64,000 nucleotides of DNA from Macrolepiota albuminosa (GCA_027475525.1 JAMWFC010000117.1:124001-188000); one strand, 5' to 3'. Positions 48,136 to 62,000 are shown, numbered from the stretch's first letter. The notes: generated by a model not told the origin, from the sequence alone. Made by a program: numbers and translations.

Positions 48136-51100
48136 ATGGCGGAAAACATATACAGCAAGGGAACACGAGTCTGGTTTGAAGACAAAGATCATGCGTGGAT
48201 ATCGGCTGAAGTTTCCTCAGTCACAAAAGGTCCGGATGATGCCTTCAGGCTCGTCTTTATTGACGAACGCGGCAAGGTGCGTGAAATCCCTCCAGTTGTA
48301 TCAGACTTCATACCTTTCTTCGCTCTGCAGGAAATCATCATCAACACGACGGGAAAGGACATTAAAGATAACAAAGAAGGTCTTCCTCCGCTACGCAACC
48401 CACCCCTCCTTGAAACTGCGGATGACTTGGCAACTCTTTCACATCTTAACGAACCATCAGGTGCGTTGCATTGCTTGCATTCATATTTTCTTATTTTGGT
48501 ACTCATCTGATCTAGTCCTGCACACAATTCGAAATCGATATGCCCAACACAGTATCTATACCTACAGTGGCATCGTGTTAATCGCTGTCAATCCTTTTCA
48601 ACGCGTCACTCTTTATGATCCAGAGATTATACAGGCATATAGTGGAAGACGGAGAGGGGAGCTAGAACCGCATTTATTTGCAATTGCAGAGGACGCGTAC
48701 ACTGCCATGAGAAAAGAGGGTATGGGCCAGACAATTATTGTCTCCGGCGAAAGGTAATTTGATCTATCCTGGAAACTCACAATCTACATCTCACATTCTA
48801 ATACAGTGGCGCTGGAAAAACGGAGTCGGTAAGTTAAAACATACACTCCTTCGGAGATGACTGAGGCCCGACAACAGGCAAAATTCATCATGCGTTATCT
48901 GGCCTCAGTAAATCCCCCAGATTCTACCTCCAAATCTAAACCAAAATTTTCATTGGACGATTCCAGTGAAATCGAGAGGCAAATTCTTGCTACGAATCCC
49001 ATCTTGGAGTCCTTCGGTAATGCTAAAACAACGAGGAACGACAATTCTTCTCGATTTGGGAAATACATACAAGTAGGTACATCATTTGTATCCTCGTGTC
49101 GAACTCAAAGCGGCCCTTGTAGATACTCTTTGACGGTAAACAAAGAATTGTCGGTGCACGCATTCGAACGTATTTGCTGGAACGCTCGCGTATCGTCTTT
49201 CAACCCGTAACGGAACGCAATTATCATATTTTTTATCAACTTTGTGCTGGTGCTCCTCTCAAAGAACGTAAAGATTTGGGACTGGACGTGGACATCACCA
49301 AATTCCATTTCTTAAAGCAGGGTGGTCTCTCTTCATCCCCGATAGCTGGTGTTGATGATGCAGAAGAATTCAGAGCTACACAACAAGCACTCTCGACTGT
49401 TGGCATCAGTGTCGAAAAGCAATGGGCGGTATTTCGTCTTCTCGCCGCCCTTCTGCACCTCGGTAATGTCAAGATCACCCCGCTTCGAAATGAAGCATCC
49501 CTCGAGGAAGGTGACCCTGCTTTGTTGCTTGCTACCAGATTCTTGGGGGTTAGTCTTGCCGAATTCAAGAAGTGGACAGTGAAGAAGCAGATCATTACGA
49601 GATCTGAGAAGATTGTTACTTCCTTGAATGTGGCACAAGCAACAGTTGTCCGTGACAGTGTTGCGAAGTTCGTCTATGCTTGCTTGTTCGAGTGGCTAGT
49701 GGCAATTGTGAATGAGAGTTTGGCTGGGGAGAATGGTGACGCTGCCGAGAGAGCAGAAATGTTCATCGGTGTCCTTGATATCTACGGATTTGAACACTTT
49801 CAAAAGGTCAGTTTCAATGACATCATCGAAGAGGCTTCGAACTGAGCTGGTGCAGAACTCGTTTGAACAATTTAGTATAAACTATGCCAACGAAAAACTT
49901 CAGCAGGAGGTATCATACTTTTGCGCTTTGCTTTCATGTGAATAATCTCACTCAGTACATCATTTAGTTCAACTCGCACGTTTTCAAGCTAGAACAAGAA
50001 GAATACATAAAGGAGGAGATAAAATGGACTTTTATCAATTTCTCGGACAATCAGCCTTGCATCGATGTCATTGAAGGAAAACTGGGTGTTCTAGCATTGC
50101 TGGATGAAGAGTCTCGGTTGCCCGCTGGCAGTGATGCTTCCTTCCTCCAAAAATTGAACAACCGGTTCTTTTCCACACCTCAATACAAAGCGGTATATAA
50201 GAAACCCCGTTTTGGTAACTCGGCATTTACGATCGCGCATTATGCACTGGACGTCACATATGAAGTTGAAAGTTTTCTGGAGAAAAACAGAGATACTGTG
50301 CCTGATGAACACATGACTCTTCTTGCAGCTACCAAAAATCCTTTCCTGAAGGAAGTTCTTGATGCGGCTCTCAACTCAACAAGAGAAGCAAAGATACCTG
50401 ATAGCCCACATCCGGCTTCACCTGCCTTCTCAGAATCTAGTAGCACAGGGTCACGTCGTTCCTCTGTCATTCCTGATCCTGGAAGGCTGTCTTTTGTTGC
50501 GCAAAGTTCCGGTGGTGGCACAGGATCCAAACGGCAAGGTCTGACGAACAAAAAACCCACACAAGGCTCGATTTTCAAGGCTTCATTAATAACACTCATG
50601 GACACGCTTAGTGTTACTAATGTTCACTACATCAGATGCATCAAACCAAATGAACAGAAGAAACCATGGGAATTTCAACCTCAGCAAGTCCTTGGTCAAT
50701 TACGCGCTTGCGGTATTCTCGAAACCATTCGTATCAGTTGTGCTGGATATCCAACCCGATGGGTATATGAAGAATTTGCAGAGCGGTCAGTTGTAAGTTT
50801 GTCGCGCCTCAGAGTGATCTCAAGGTTTTATAGTTACTACATGCTTGTGCCATCTTCAGTATGGCAACCTATGATTCAAGCGATGGATCTCAAACGTCTT
50901 TGTTCCGCGATCCTGGAAAAGACGATTGCCGACCCTGATATGTATCAAAGTGGCCTTACAAAAATCTTCTTTCGGGCCGGCATGCTCGCTGCATTAGAGT
51001 CACTCCGCGCTGATAGACTTAATTCATTGATCACTATCGTGCAAAAAAACATGCGTAGGCGAATGGCGGTGAAGAATTACCAAACTATTCGGCAAGCGAC

Positions 51101-53813
51101 GATCAAGATACAGGCTTGGTGGCGAGGCATTTTGGCGAAAAGACTAGTAGAAAATATACGACGTGAAGTGTCCGCTATTCGACTCCAGACTGGTATTCGG
51201 AGGTATATTCAGAGAAAGCGCCTTGCAGATAACAAGCGAGCTATTATCCTTTTTCAAAGTCGTGAGTACCACAATATGCGTATTAACCACGATCTTGATA
51301 TGATGGATTTAGGTATTCGTGGAGTTCAAGCAAGAAATTTCTATATACATGAAAAAGAGAGTCGTGCGGCATGTCTTCTACAGAGCCTTTTCCGTGGCAT
51401 GTAAGTAAAAGTTCCTTTGTTTGCATCAGATGTCCATGAGTTTGTCTAGATCCGCGCGTCAGTCTTTCCGTTCTGATCTCAAGCAAATCGTCTACCTACA
51501 GTCCTGCCTTCGCCGCCGTCTTGCTCGAAAAGAGTTGAAAGCGTTGAAAGCAGAGGCCCGGTCAGTATCCAGGTTCAAAGAGATTTCCTACAGACTGGAA
51601 AACAAGGTCGTGGAGTTGACGCAAACTCTTCAACAACGCACAACAGAAAAGAAGCAGCTTCAGACACAACTAGCGGAACTCGAGCAGCAGTTGCAACAGT
51701 GGATTAATCGCCATGAGGAATCCGATGCTCGCTCAAAGTCCTTTCAAACGTCACTTCTTGTGGCTGAAGCAGAACTCAATCGGCGAGACGGAATATTACT
51801 AGCAAAAGCTGATGTTGAAAAGCGACTGGAGGAGGCTCTTGCAAAAACAGCTGAGAAGGAAGGAATTATACAGAAGTTAACTGAAGATCTTACTCGTCAA
51901 GCGGCTCAACTCGAAGTGCAACAGCGCGCTATCGAGGCAGTACCTGTCCGTAATCTGGAGGACAACTCTGTCATCACGACCCTCAAGAACGAAGTGAGCA
52001 GTCTTCGTGAACAACTCAATCGCTCCAATGCTTTCAATGTCCTTACTCGTGGCGCTCGACCAGAACCTCCCCTCTCGCCTACATTTGCCCCCACATTACG
52101 CCTCGGAGAAACCAACGGACCATCTACTCATGTAGGTGGCAGTAATGGTGCAGTCGGCGCTGGCACAATCCCACATAACCGCCATCAACATCAACGACGG
52201 CATAGTTCCGCTGGAGTGTTTAACCTTGGCCCTACAGACCATCGAACTTCTACAGATGAAATCATGATATATGTCAAAAAGGATCAGGCCCTTAATCCTC
52301 GCGCAGTTTCAGTTGCCTATAATGGAGAAGATACCTTCCGCTTCAGAGGTAACGGGCTATCAGATATTAGGGACATTGATGACCCGGCAGAGGAGAAGAT
52401 TTTCCTCATGCAAGACGTTAAGCGTCTGGATGACGACGTGCTGGATGGCCTAATCCGAGGTCTTAAGATACCGGCACCTAGTTTAACCAACCCTTCTGCG
52501 GTCAAAGAGATCCTATTTCCTGCCAATCTCATTAGTCTGGTCACAAACGAGATGTGGAAGTATGGTCTTATTCAAGAGAGCGAACGTTTTCTTGCAAATG
52601 TCATGCAAACTATCCAAGGACATGTTATGGTGTGTACCGTTGTTACTCGCACGACTAGTGACGCTAACCGTACCCACTGATACCCTCCTCCAGTCTTTCA
52701 GCAGTGAAGATGCTATTATCCCGGGCATATTTTGGCTTTCCAATGTCCATGAAATGTTGTCATTTATATGTGTTGCTGAAAGTGACATGCTCCAAGGAAT
52801 AGGTCCTGGCGAAGAAAATGCTGTTCGTTCGTTCGATTGGAATGATTATGAGCGACTCGTGTCAGTAGTCAAGCATGACCTGGATAGCCTGGAGTACAAC
52901 ATCTATCATACCTGGATGCTAGAAACAAAAAGGAGATTGCATAAGATGGTTATCCCGGCTTTGATCGAGAGCCAATCGTTGCCAGGTTTCACTACAAGTG
53001 ATGGGGGTGGGCGCTTATTCAACCGCATCCTCAATTCCAACAGCCACCCAGCATACAGTATGGACGATATATTGAACCTCCTCAACAAAGTGTGGAAAAG
53101 CTTGAAGAGTTACTATATGGAAGAATCGGTTGTGCATCAGGCCGTAACCGAACTCCTTAGACTGATCGGTGTTACAAGTTTTAACGACCTCCTCATGCGA
53201 CGAAACTTCTCCTCTTGGAAAAGAGGTAAGTCTCTCAGTGAAGGTCAGATATACCCGGCTCGATTTTCTTTTTGCAATCTTAGCGATGCAAATTCAGTAT
53301 AATATCACCCGCATTGAAGAATGGTGTAAATCTCACGACATGCCGGAAGGTACGCTTCAACTTGAGCATTTAATGCAGGCCACCAAATTACTCCAGCTGA
53401 AGAAGGTAAAACGCAGTCGCAATAGTAGTGTCTCGAGCTAATGAGGACATTTTAACAGGCAACCGCCGCTGATATTGAAATAATTTATGACGTCTGCTGG
53501 ATGTTAAGTCCTATGCAGATTCAACGAATGTGTACGAATTATTATGTCGCAGACTATGAGGTAATTCCTTCGTTCTTTTGGGCGTTGTGATACTGAATTC
53601 TCTCAGAATCCCATATCACCCGAAATCTTGCGTGTCGTTGCATCCCGCGTCCAAGCCAATGACCGTAATGATCATTTACTTCTTGCACCAGAAACGGAAG
53701 AAGTGGGTTCCTATGAGCTTCCGCTGCCCCGTGAAGTTTCGGGGTTGGAGACTTATGTCCCTGCTTATCTCAATGTGTCTCACCTCCGACGCCTCGCTGC
53801 ATTGGTTTCATGA
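48136..53813 (+). CDS. MYO2: Class V myosin heavy chain
   Basis: A long intron-rich gene; [21 protein letters not shown] at 48136 is the SH3-like N-terminus of class V. The motor has VLHTIRNRY...[14 protein letters not shown], the P-loop [23 protein letters not shown] (switch I), LDIYGFEHF (switch II), the actin-binding [15 protein letters not shown] and [20 protein letters not shown] motifs follow ([34 protein letters not shown]), then a coiled coil (about 51560-51950) and a DIL cargo-binding domain (about 52700-53600). Stop TGA is at 53811-53813. The P-loop is split so that a 22-nt exon (48807-48828) encodes SGAGKTES. Class V myosins carry vesicles and organelles along actin to the hyphal tip. 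Confidence 0.95.
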
Positions 53814-53824
53814 TTGCTTTTCAC

Positions 53825-53978
53825 CCTGTCAGATTAGCCCCTCATCTATAATATACCTTGCCTCGCTAGATTCCCACATTTCCCTCGCATTAGTCAATTA
53901 TCCTGTCAGATTAGCCCCTCATCTATAATATACCTTGCCTCGCTAGATTCCCACATTTCCCTCGCATTAGTCAATTAT
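53825..53978. repeat. 77-bp exact tandem duplication downstream of myosin
   Basis: CCTGTCAGATTAGCCCCTC begins at 53825 and again at 53902; 77 identical bases. Confidence 0.97.
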
Positions 53979-54048
53979 GTCTATCAATCAATTCATCGAA
54001 AAACTTTGATTACTAATTTAAACGTAGGTTACGTTGACTGTGTCCCCA

Positions 54049-54202
54049 TCTTCTACTTGGTCTCCAATAGGCTGATCGTTTCGGAGTGCTTTCCAGCTAT
54101 TGTTGTCCAGGAATTTGTTCAATTGTCTTCTACTTGGTCTCCAATAGGCTGATCGTTTCGGAGTGCTTTCCAGCTATTGTTGTCCAGGAATTTGTTCAAT
54201 TG
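54049..54202. repeat. 77-bp exact tandem duplication in the spacer
   Basis: TCTTCTACTTGGTCTCCAAT begins at 54049 and again at 54126; 77 identical bases. It lies only 70 bp after the previous duplication. Confidence 0.97.
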
Positions 54203-54221
54203 CAAGAGACTGCAATCTAAA

Positions 54222-55025
54222 TTAGATAAAATCAATGAAATTAAAAGTAACGGGACATGCTGATTGTTCTAGTGACTTCATTTTGGCATGAAGCGCAAGA
54301 ATATCCAGAACTTTCCCCGCAATCATTGTCTAAACACACTTGTCAAGGAAGTTGTCAAAGTCAGGTAAATAGAAGACACACCTTACGAAACCATAGTGCC
54401 TTCTCTTCATCACCCTTAAACTTGAGATGTATTCTCTGGTCAAAGGGGATTGACTGGGATCCCTCTCTCGAATCGCCAGGTATAGCTCTATGGCGCATCT
54501 TCATGAGCTCCACCTTGCGAAATTTCTCTAACTTCGCGGGGTTAGTAGGTGCTTTTGGGACACGCCGGGTCGTCTTCCGATTTGACGAGGAAGGAAAGTG
54601 CTTAGACAACAAAGCGTGAGCAGCAATAGCCATTTCTGATGGTAGTGACCCCTGTGTGGGGCATGAATGAGATGAGGGGTGGCGATGTCTGTAGTGGTGA
54701 GTTAGGCGAGACGGATAGGGTAAATTGGAAAGACGTAGTACACAGCACAAAATGATTCCTTGCATGCGATACACGTTGGATTTACGTCCTGATTGGAAGT
54801 GAATGCGTTAAGGCTGGGATGGGAGCAATTGGACACATGGCATCGGCGCAATTTATGAAAGGAATGTTGAGATGCAGTGGAGTCTGGAGCAGCAGAGCAT
54901 TGATGGCTCTCTGGAGAAATATGGTGTCCACAGTAAGACTTATTGCACTTGCATAGGATAGGCAGAAAGTCGACTTCGCTGCAAGCAGCGTGAGAGCAGC
55001 GTGAGCCAATATCGAGAAGAGACAT
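54222..55025 (-). CDS. CUZ1: AN1-type zinc finger protein, CUZ1/ZFAND1-like
   Basis: ATG at 55025 gives SLLDIGSRCSHAACSEVDFLP, the usual start of CUZ1/ZFAND1 with the first AN1 finger (CKCNKSYCGHHISPESHQC). A second Cys/His set follows (CHVSNC, CIACKESFC). The C-terminal part has PSEMAIAAHALLSKHF, KLEKFRKVELMKMRHRA and a ubiquitin-like end (QRIHLKFKGDEEKALWFRK). After an intron comes a last exon, TMIAGKVLDILALHAKM, with TAA at 54222-54224. CUZ1 links p97/Cdc48 and the proteasome in arsenite-type stress. An in-frame ATG at 55106 would add 27 residues but would overlap VPS2 exon 1, so 55025 is preferred. The last exon is the least certain part. Confidence 0.8.
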
Positions 55026-55076
55026 GTTTATCAACAGAAGATCATCTGTAAATACCTTGCCTTGTTGGTCTCCGCC

Positions 55077-56006
55077 ATGAATATCATCGTATGTTATTTT
55101 CTCCATATCGACACCCCTCACTCACTCGATCTAGGAGACTCTATTTGGCCGCACAATTACTCCTGCAGAACGCCTGCGACAACATCAACGCTCGCTCGCC
55201 AAGGCGCAACGTGAGCTCGACCGCGAGCGTACTAAACTTGAACAAAGCGAAAAGAAACTCATAATAGACATTAAGAAGAGCGCAAAGGTTGGCCAACTGG
55301 TGAGTTTGTCGCAGCAAACTAGAGCTATTATTGATAATGAACAGAATGCGTGTAAAGTCATGGCCAAGGATCTCGTCAGGACTCGACGTTACATCCAGAA
55401 ATTCTATCAGATGCGCACTCAGCTTCAGGCTGTTGGTTTGCGGATACAGACCTTGCGGAGTAACCAACAGATGGCAGACGCGATGCGTGGAGCTACTCGC
55501 GTATGTACTTATCCATTATGCGTCGTTCTAAATCTTCTAATTTCCTCACTGCAAGGCCATGGCTTCCATGAATCGAGGACTCAATTTACCTAACATTCAG
55601 AAGATCATGAATGACTTTGAGAAAGAGAGCTCTATGATGGACATGAAAGAAGACATGATGTCAGATGCGGTTGACGAAGTAATGGACCAGGAGGAAGACG
55701 AAGAAGAGGAGGGAGATAAGATTCTGAAGGAGGTGTTGGATGAAATAGGTGTCCAGCTCTCACAGCAGGTATGTCTGTTCGCTTCACGCTTGCACAATTC
55801 CATTTTCAACGATCTAGCTCACTGATGCACCAACTGGCATTGCTTCCGTGTCCTCTCCAATTACGAACCGACAACCTGTGGCCATAGGTGAGTCACTTGG
55901 ACACCATCGTGGGGACAATCAGAGTACTGGCGACGCCTCCAATGGCGGTAATATTCCAGATGAAGATGCGCTGCAAGCCAGATTGGATGCTCTACGACGG
56001 AACTGA
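55077..56006 (+). CDS. VPS2: ESCRT-III subunit VPS2 (CHMP2)
   Basis: Exon 1 is 12 bp (55077-55088, MNII). Exon 2 (55135-55299) gives ETLFGRTITPAERLRQHQRS and a basic helix, and later exons give LVRTRRYIQKFYQMRTQLQA and RAMASMNRGLNLPNIQKIM. An acidic C-terminal region follows (DEVMDQEEDEEEEGDK). The end, EDALQARLDALRRN before TGA 56004-56006, is a MIM1-type motif for binding Vps4. VPS2 is a late ESCRT-III subunit for multivesicular body formation. The start codon is 51 bp from the divergent CUZ1 start. At least four introns are evident. Confidence 0.93.
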
Positions 56007-56071
56007 CAATCTATGATGTAGTATTTATGAGGTCCATATTCATACATGATTTTGTCTACTTCTGGAGAACA

Positions 56072-58910
56072 TCAAAGTTTGAGCCCAGCAATCGCTCGTG
56101 CCTCACTAGAACTGAGCTTCCAGGTAATTCCCGAGCTGTTGTAGAAATCATCAACATCTTCCTCCTATGTATAACAGTCGTAAGTTTTGATTCTGCAAGC
56201 TAACTGTACGCGTACGCTGTCTAAATTCAATAATGTTGATATTTGTTGTAGTCGAATGAATTTCTCCCTTGCGTCTCCAAAGGCAGTCCGAGATGCCAAG
56301 AAGGTCATAATCGATCTCAAGTCTCGATCGAAACGTATGGCACCCAGCTGAAGCAAGAGGTCATGGAGCTGTTCTCTCAAAAAGCATAACAACGTACTTC
56401 CGTAAATTTGAGAGAGGTAATGAATTTCTCCCAAGGACGAAGGACGACATCTAGGGCTAGCCCGAAGAATAATCGGTAATTATTGTCGGTGAATGTCTCC
56501 TGAAGAATAGTTTTAGTACCCATTGCAACAAACAACAGTGCCGAGCCAATGCCTTGGAACCATCAACAAAACCCTCCCAAGCTTTGATGAATCGTTTCCT
56601 GACAGAGTCTTGATGCTCCGCAACAGAATATGCATCCTCATCGAGAATATAAGACACGTCCTTGTAGACATCTGTTATGAACGTCCTCATTCTTGGCCGC
56701 ATAAGCTGGTTGAACATTTGCTCTATACCAAGCTAAGAAGCGACATTAGCACCGATTATAAGGAGTCAATCGCAAAGGACGTACTTTGACAGCCGACCGC
56801 AGTCTCATATTCAAGCTCGAAAAAGTTGTCAAGTAATTCTTGACCACAATTTGATCGACTTCCGTAAAGTGTTGGCTGATTGTCTGACTTCCGCTAAATT
56901 CTCGTACCAGATGGTCAAGATGCGAAGAAGAAACATCGAGGTCATTAAGAAGAGTCTTTCTTCGAATGAGAAGGCTTTCAGAACATCTATCAGGTTCAAC
57001 TCACAATAAAAGTAACACGATTTTCTTTATCTCCTTTTTCCCCCCAAGAGGTAGGACCAGATGAACCTACATAGCGATAGACGTCATCAAGTTTCCTCCT
57101 GATTACCCCAACATAATCTTGTTCCATGGTGTTGCGAAGCTGGTCAAAAGTAACTTCTGCACCTTTGACATCTCCGGTGGACAAAAGACGGGATATGACG
57201 ATTTTGAGTATATAAAACACATCGTCAGGAGTAGTGGTTGAAGAAGGTAACTGTGAGATGTCAACACTCGACAGGCGGTGGGCCTGTGAGTACAGTAAGA
57301 AAGAAGAGCGCGAATGAAAGGGCTCAGATCGACCTTGTCAATGCTTGTTCGGATATACCACACTTCGAGGGGGATATAATAAGTCGTCATTAACCAGTTG
57401 AAAAGGTGTTTCGATTCCGTCGAATCGATGTGCGCAATATCAAAGACGGCTGGTGTAAATGCTCCTTGATGCTCTTTCTGATCGTCAGAGTCCACATTAC
57501 ATGAACTATCATCATCCTAGGTGTAGCATCAATTATGCCTTCTCGAAGCCGTCAAGAAGAAAACTCACTTGTAGTGTTTCCACAAGAAACTTTCTGAATA
57601 GACTCCATCGACCGATCATTCCCGCCAACTCGGACAAAACTTTGTCAATTTCTCGCGGGTCGACCTCGTCAGGATTTGAGGAAATAGGACGTCGAATGGC
57701 AGGACTAGATACATGTATTGGAGCATTGTTTGCAGTTGGAGGATTATTTGTAGTATCTGAAAGCTTCGGCCGATATTTTAAGACGAACATAGTGTACCAG
57801 AGGCATTGTCATACCTTGCGCTTTAAAGATCGCTCCTCTTCCCAACCCCCAATTATGTCTTTCACTACTCTATCACATTCTGAAAGAAGGCGCTTCACTA
57901 CATGTCGCATTTTTCCAGGGCCGTAATATTTCTCCACGATAAGTTGATGCTGATCGACTATCTTGGCAATACTTTCAAAAAGGGCTGTCAACGCAGTGAT
58001 ATAGTAGAGCGGAGAGGAGGCTGAGAGTAGTTGAATAAATGACTATAATTAATGACGCCAGCACATACTTTTGGAAGACGTAGGTGCCCTGACACGAACT
58101 AAATCGACCACAAAAGAGGCATAAGCTTCGAGTCCTTCATCTTCCCACCCGATGGCCGGGAATAACTTGAAGAATCGACTCGTCGCCGTGCTATCACGTA
58201 AACGAGAAGCTTGCTCAAAATTTTTGCGAAAAATAGCGAGCAAATTTTGCCGGGCTTGTTCCAATGTCTGGATTGGAGGCAAATGACTATCTGAGGTAGG
58301 CTTTTGGTTTGTTTCAGAACAAACGAAGATTGTTTATGCTGAGGAAGACTAACGACTGTTGCCTCGGCAAATTGCCCTGAAACTACCTCGTCTGGCAGTG
58401 ACATAGCCCGCGCGCAGTGTCGTGTTGCAGCTTCCCAGTCTTGGCTATCAATCGAGGACTGGAGGTCTGCTAAAGATGCCTTGCATGTACGATCAACGCA
58501 TAGTAAACACGAGGACGCTCAGACGCTACCTTCAGTTCCATGACCTGAGCGACGCGATCGCCGGCTTCTCGTACATGTCCCATTTCTTCGTCGAGCGAGC
58601 GAACACGTCCGCCAACGCGCTCGGCAGTTTTGGCGGTAATCGTGACATTGTCGGAAAGTAGAGCAGCATCTGCGAGTAGGTTTTCGACCCGGGGAACTAA
58701 ATGGTTCAGACGTTTTAGAGACAATATGATAGGCTCTCTGGTGTTTAGAAGTTTTGTGAGAGAGCGAGAGTGTTCTGCTTCCTCAGACTGGAGTGCAGAC
58801 AAGCATGAAAGGAGCTCAGGCAGGCTCGTGAGAGTTCGAGGGTCTCCGCGCCGGAAATCTGTTTTCCAAGATCGTTGCTCAGGAGGAGAGTCAAAGGAAT
58901 CCACAGACAT
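56072..58910 (-). CDS. COG4: Conserved oligomeric Golgi complex subunit 4
   Basis: It starts MSVDSFDSPPEQRSWKTDF at 58910. An N-terminal coiled part (LVPRVENLLADAALLS, RVRSLDEEMGHVREAGDRV) is followed by LADLQSSIDSQDWEAATRHC and QARQNLLAIFRKNFEQASR. Then come FFKLFPAIGWEDEGLEAYAS, LFESIAKIVDQHQLIVEKYYGPG and DVKGAEVTFDQLRNTMEQ. Near the end are IRFDRDLRSIMTFLASRT and FIRLQQISTLLNLDS, and the last exon is EEDVDDFYNSSGITWKL...AGLKL with TGA at 56072-56074. The YYGPG block and the order of segments match COG4. The complex tethers intra-Golgi retrograde vesicles. Many short introns interrupt it; the frame seems complete. Confidence 0.9.
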
Positions 58911-59027
58911 TAGGACGAGAAAGGATCATTAAGCTATTTGCAATTAATCACTCAGATCAGATCAAACTCGTGATGGTTCTACTCGATTCCTATTGACATA
59001 CAACTGTCCTACTTTCAAAACGGAGAA

Positions 59028-62000
59028 TTATAGTCCAACCCAAGAGAAGGATTTCCGTAGATCATAAGTAAGTTGTAAGGGAAGGTTTACAGAGCTCGGA
59101 CCGAAGTGCAAAACATATTGCCCAGCAGAGGCATGCCAAGCATTTCTCCCTGTATCCCAGAAGGATACTGCGTACTTGTTCAATTTGATGCTGACAGTCA
59201 AGCTTTGTCCGGGTGCAACGTCTTTGGCCTTGGCAAAGCCTTTCAATTGAAGCCGGGGGGTGGTAACCCCGATGTCCGGATAGGAGACATAGACTTGAAC
59301 AACTTCAGACCCGGCTATTGACCCTTCGTTCTTGACGGTGACATTGAATTCTAGAGCAAAATCCTCGCTGCTTGTGATTGTTTCATTGACAGAAAGTATG
59401 GAAAAGGAGAATGTCGTATATGATAAGCCAAAACTGAGGACATTAGTTAGAAGGAAAGACAGTCCAGGAACCATGAGGGGAGTACACACCCAAAGGGGAA
59501 TAACGGCTTGATCTTCCGAGCTTGATAATATTTATATCCAACGAAGAGATCTTCACGGTAGCTGCAAGAGAACAATCAGCGAATGAATGGCATGTGCTTT
59601 GAGAAAAAAAAATGGACGAACTGAATTTTTCCATTTTCACTCCTGTCATTCAGATATGCAGGAATATCTTCGGCGCGTTCTGGTAGAGTAAGAGGAAGAC
59701 GACCACCAGGGTTGACTTTGCCATATAAGACATCTGCTATCGCATTTCCAGATTCGTTCCCAAGGTACCAAGCTTGCAATAACCCAGCAACAGAATCAAT
59801 CCATGGCATTGCCACGGCCGATCCCTGTACAAACGCTTAGATAATGATTAATTAATGAGAGTTTACTCACTGCTTGAATTACAACAATGGTGTTCGGGTT
59901 AGTTTCTGCTAGTCTATGTATGAGTTCATCCTGGAGCCCAGGCATGTGAAGTGTTGGCCGGTCGAAGCCTTCGCTCTCCCATTCTGGTGAAAGACCGCCA
60001 ACATACAGGACGGCATCAGACCTGGCTGCGAGTGAGACAGCAGCTTGAATCGCTTCTTCCGGGTCAATCTTTTCACAACCGCCAAGTCGCTGTATAAAGA
60101 TAGTGAGACAAAAAAGTGGAAAATGAATTTTGTACCACCATACCACCCCACGCATGAGAGCGGGTTGAGATAACCGCCCTGGGCCATTTTCATCGTCGCC
60201 GTCAGGAGGCGGGGTGTTAGTATATTCAACGAGAACATCCAAAGGCACGCCAGCGGTGACATCTACAGTTGCCTTTTCCTCAATGGTCCCTTGACTGTAG
60301 TTATCAAGCAAAAGCAAGACGTTATGCCTCACCATCAGGGGAAAACTCACCCGTAGAAGAAGTCGCCGGGCGTCTGCTTGGTCCAATTGTCAATAGTAAG
60401 TTCTCCGTCAATCCAGAGTTTTGCACGCCCTATGTCAATGAAATCAAAACGTGCTTGGTCCAATTGTCAATAGTAAGTTCTCCGTCAATCCAGAGTTTTG
60501 CACGCCCTATGTCAATGAAATCAAAACGTAAAAAAAAGCAGCGAATGAAGAACGCACCCGCGACAGTCAATCCTAGCTCAAAAAGAACGCTCCGGTGGAT
60601 AGTAAGCTTGCCTTCTAATCTAATGGTCCATTTGCGGGTGAGACCCGCAGGCAAAAAGTCGTTTAATTTGACTCGAGTATCGCGAAGGACGAAGGTTGCG
60701 ACCGGGTCGGAGAGGTTACCATCTTCATTATGACTATAAAAAGTACAGAGCCAGCCGGGTTCACCTGCAGGCGTCACCAGATTTTCCTCTAGTGTGGGGA
60801 GATACTTGTGAGCTAATAAGGAGATTGTTGAGGGGGTATCTGATAGGTTGAAGATCGAAATCTCACCATAACAGCCAACCTCGTACTCCACTGATAAGCC
60901 TTCGGGTGCACCTGCAGCCACGCCGTCAAAAGGCGTCACAGCATAAATTGCCTTCAATGCAGCAGAGCCTCCGCCAGAAATGATGCGTTCCTTGGCATTC
61001 GGACCAATAATGGCGAGGCGTTTGACATGGCATGTGTCCAGGGGCAGCCGCCAGAAATGATGCGTTCCTTGGCATTCGGACCAATAATGGCGAGGCGTTT
61101 GACATGGCATGTGTCCAGGGGCAGAGCTGATTGTTATTTTTCAGCAGGACAATACCATTGGCAGCCAAGTTTCTGCAGAATTGACGGCCCTCAGGGGTGT
61201 CCCGTGACCTCTCAACGCCATCGCCGTAGACTGTCTCTGGATTTTCTCGTGTCTGCTTCTGCACAAATGTAAGAAGTGCAGTAACCCGCTCGTCGAGAGT
61301 TTTGGGAAGAAGTTTTTGGGACGAGAGACACTGTAAAAGAATATGGGGAGTTCGCCAGCGGGGTGGCCCTGGCATTTCAAGATCCAGCCCTGCATTTATG
61401 GGCTGATCTGCGCCGTATGTTCCATGCCTGAGTAGTGTAAGGGTTGGCATATATGGAGAACTGAATGAAGTACCAGTCACTTATGACAATCCCTTTAAAT
61501 CCCCATTCATTACGGAGAATGCCCGTGAGGAGCTCTTTGTTCTCAGAACAGTGAACGCCTTCTATGCGTCCATAGCTGGAAAATCATCTGGGTACGAAGA
61601 CGGATGACACCAAAACTTGTAACGAACGAAGTCATAAATGCGCCAGGTTTTGCATCCCGCTGGGCAATCATGAACCTTGGTAATGGAGTGAGTGAAGACA
61701 GTTAAGTAGATGAGAAGTCGAGTGGCACACGGGTAAAGGTATATTTCGCGCAAGGCCCGCGTAGAAACGACGGAGTCTGCGGCTGTCCTTTCGTGTTCCT
61801 GGTCATTGCCAACAAAATGTTTGATAGCTGGAGGGATCATATAATGTGATCGATCAGCTATTGGGAAAGTGACATACTTGCAGAGACACCCTCGGACTGT
61901 AGACCATTTACGTAGGCAGCGGCAAGAGTCCCTGCGGACGCTGATGAGCTTGAAATATCAACGGCTAGAAATGCACTTGCCGGACAAATGAGGATCCTCT

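Larger units (their letters stand above)
53814..54221. other. Convergent 3' spacer with two 77-bp duplications
   Basis: This is the gap between the ends of the myosin and CUZ1-like genes. Most of it is the two 77-bp tandem duplications; without the extra copies it would be about 254 bp. No gene is seen. Confidence 0.7.

Noticed and set aside
55026..55121. Extended N-terminus for the CUZ1-like protein
   Set aside because: It would overlap VPS2 exon 1 and precedes the usual family start SLLDIGSRCSH.
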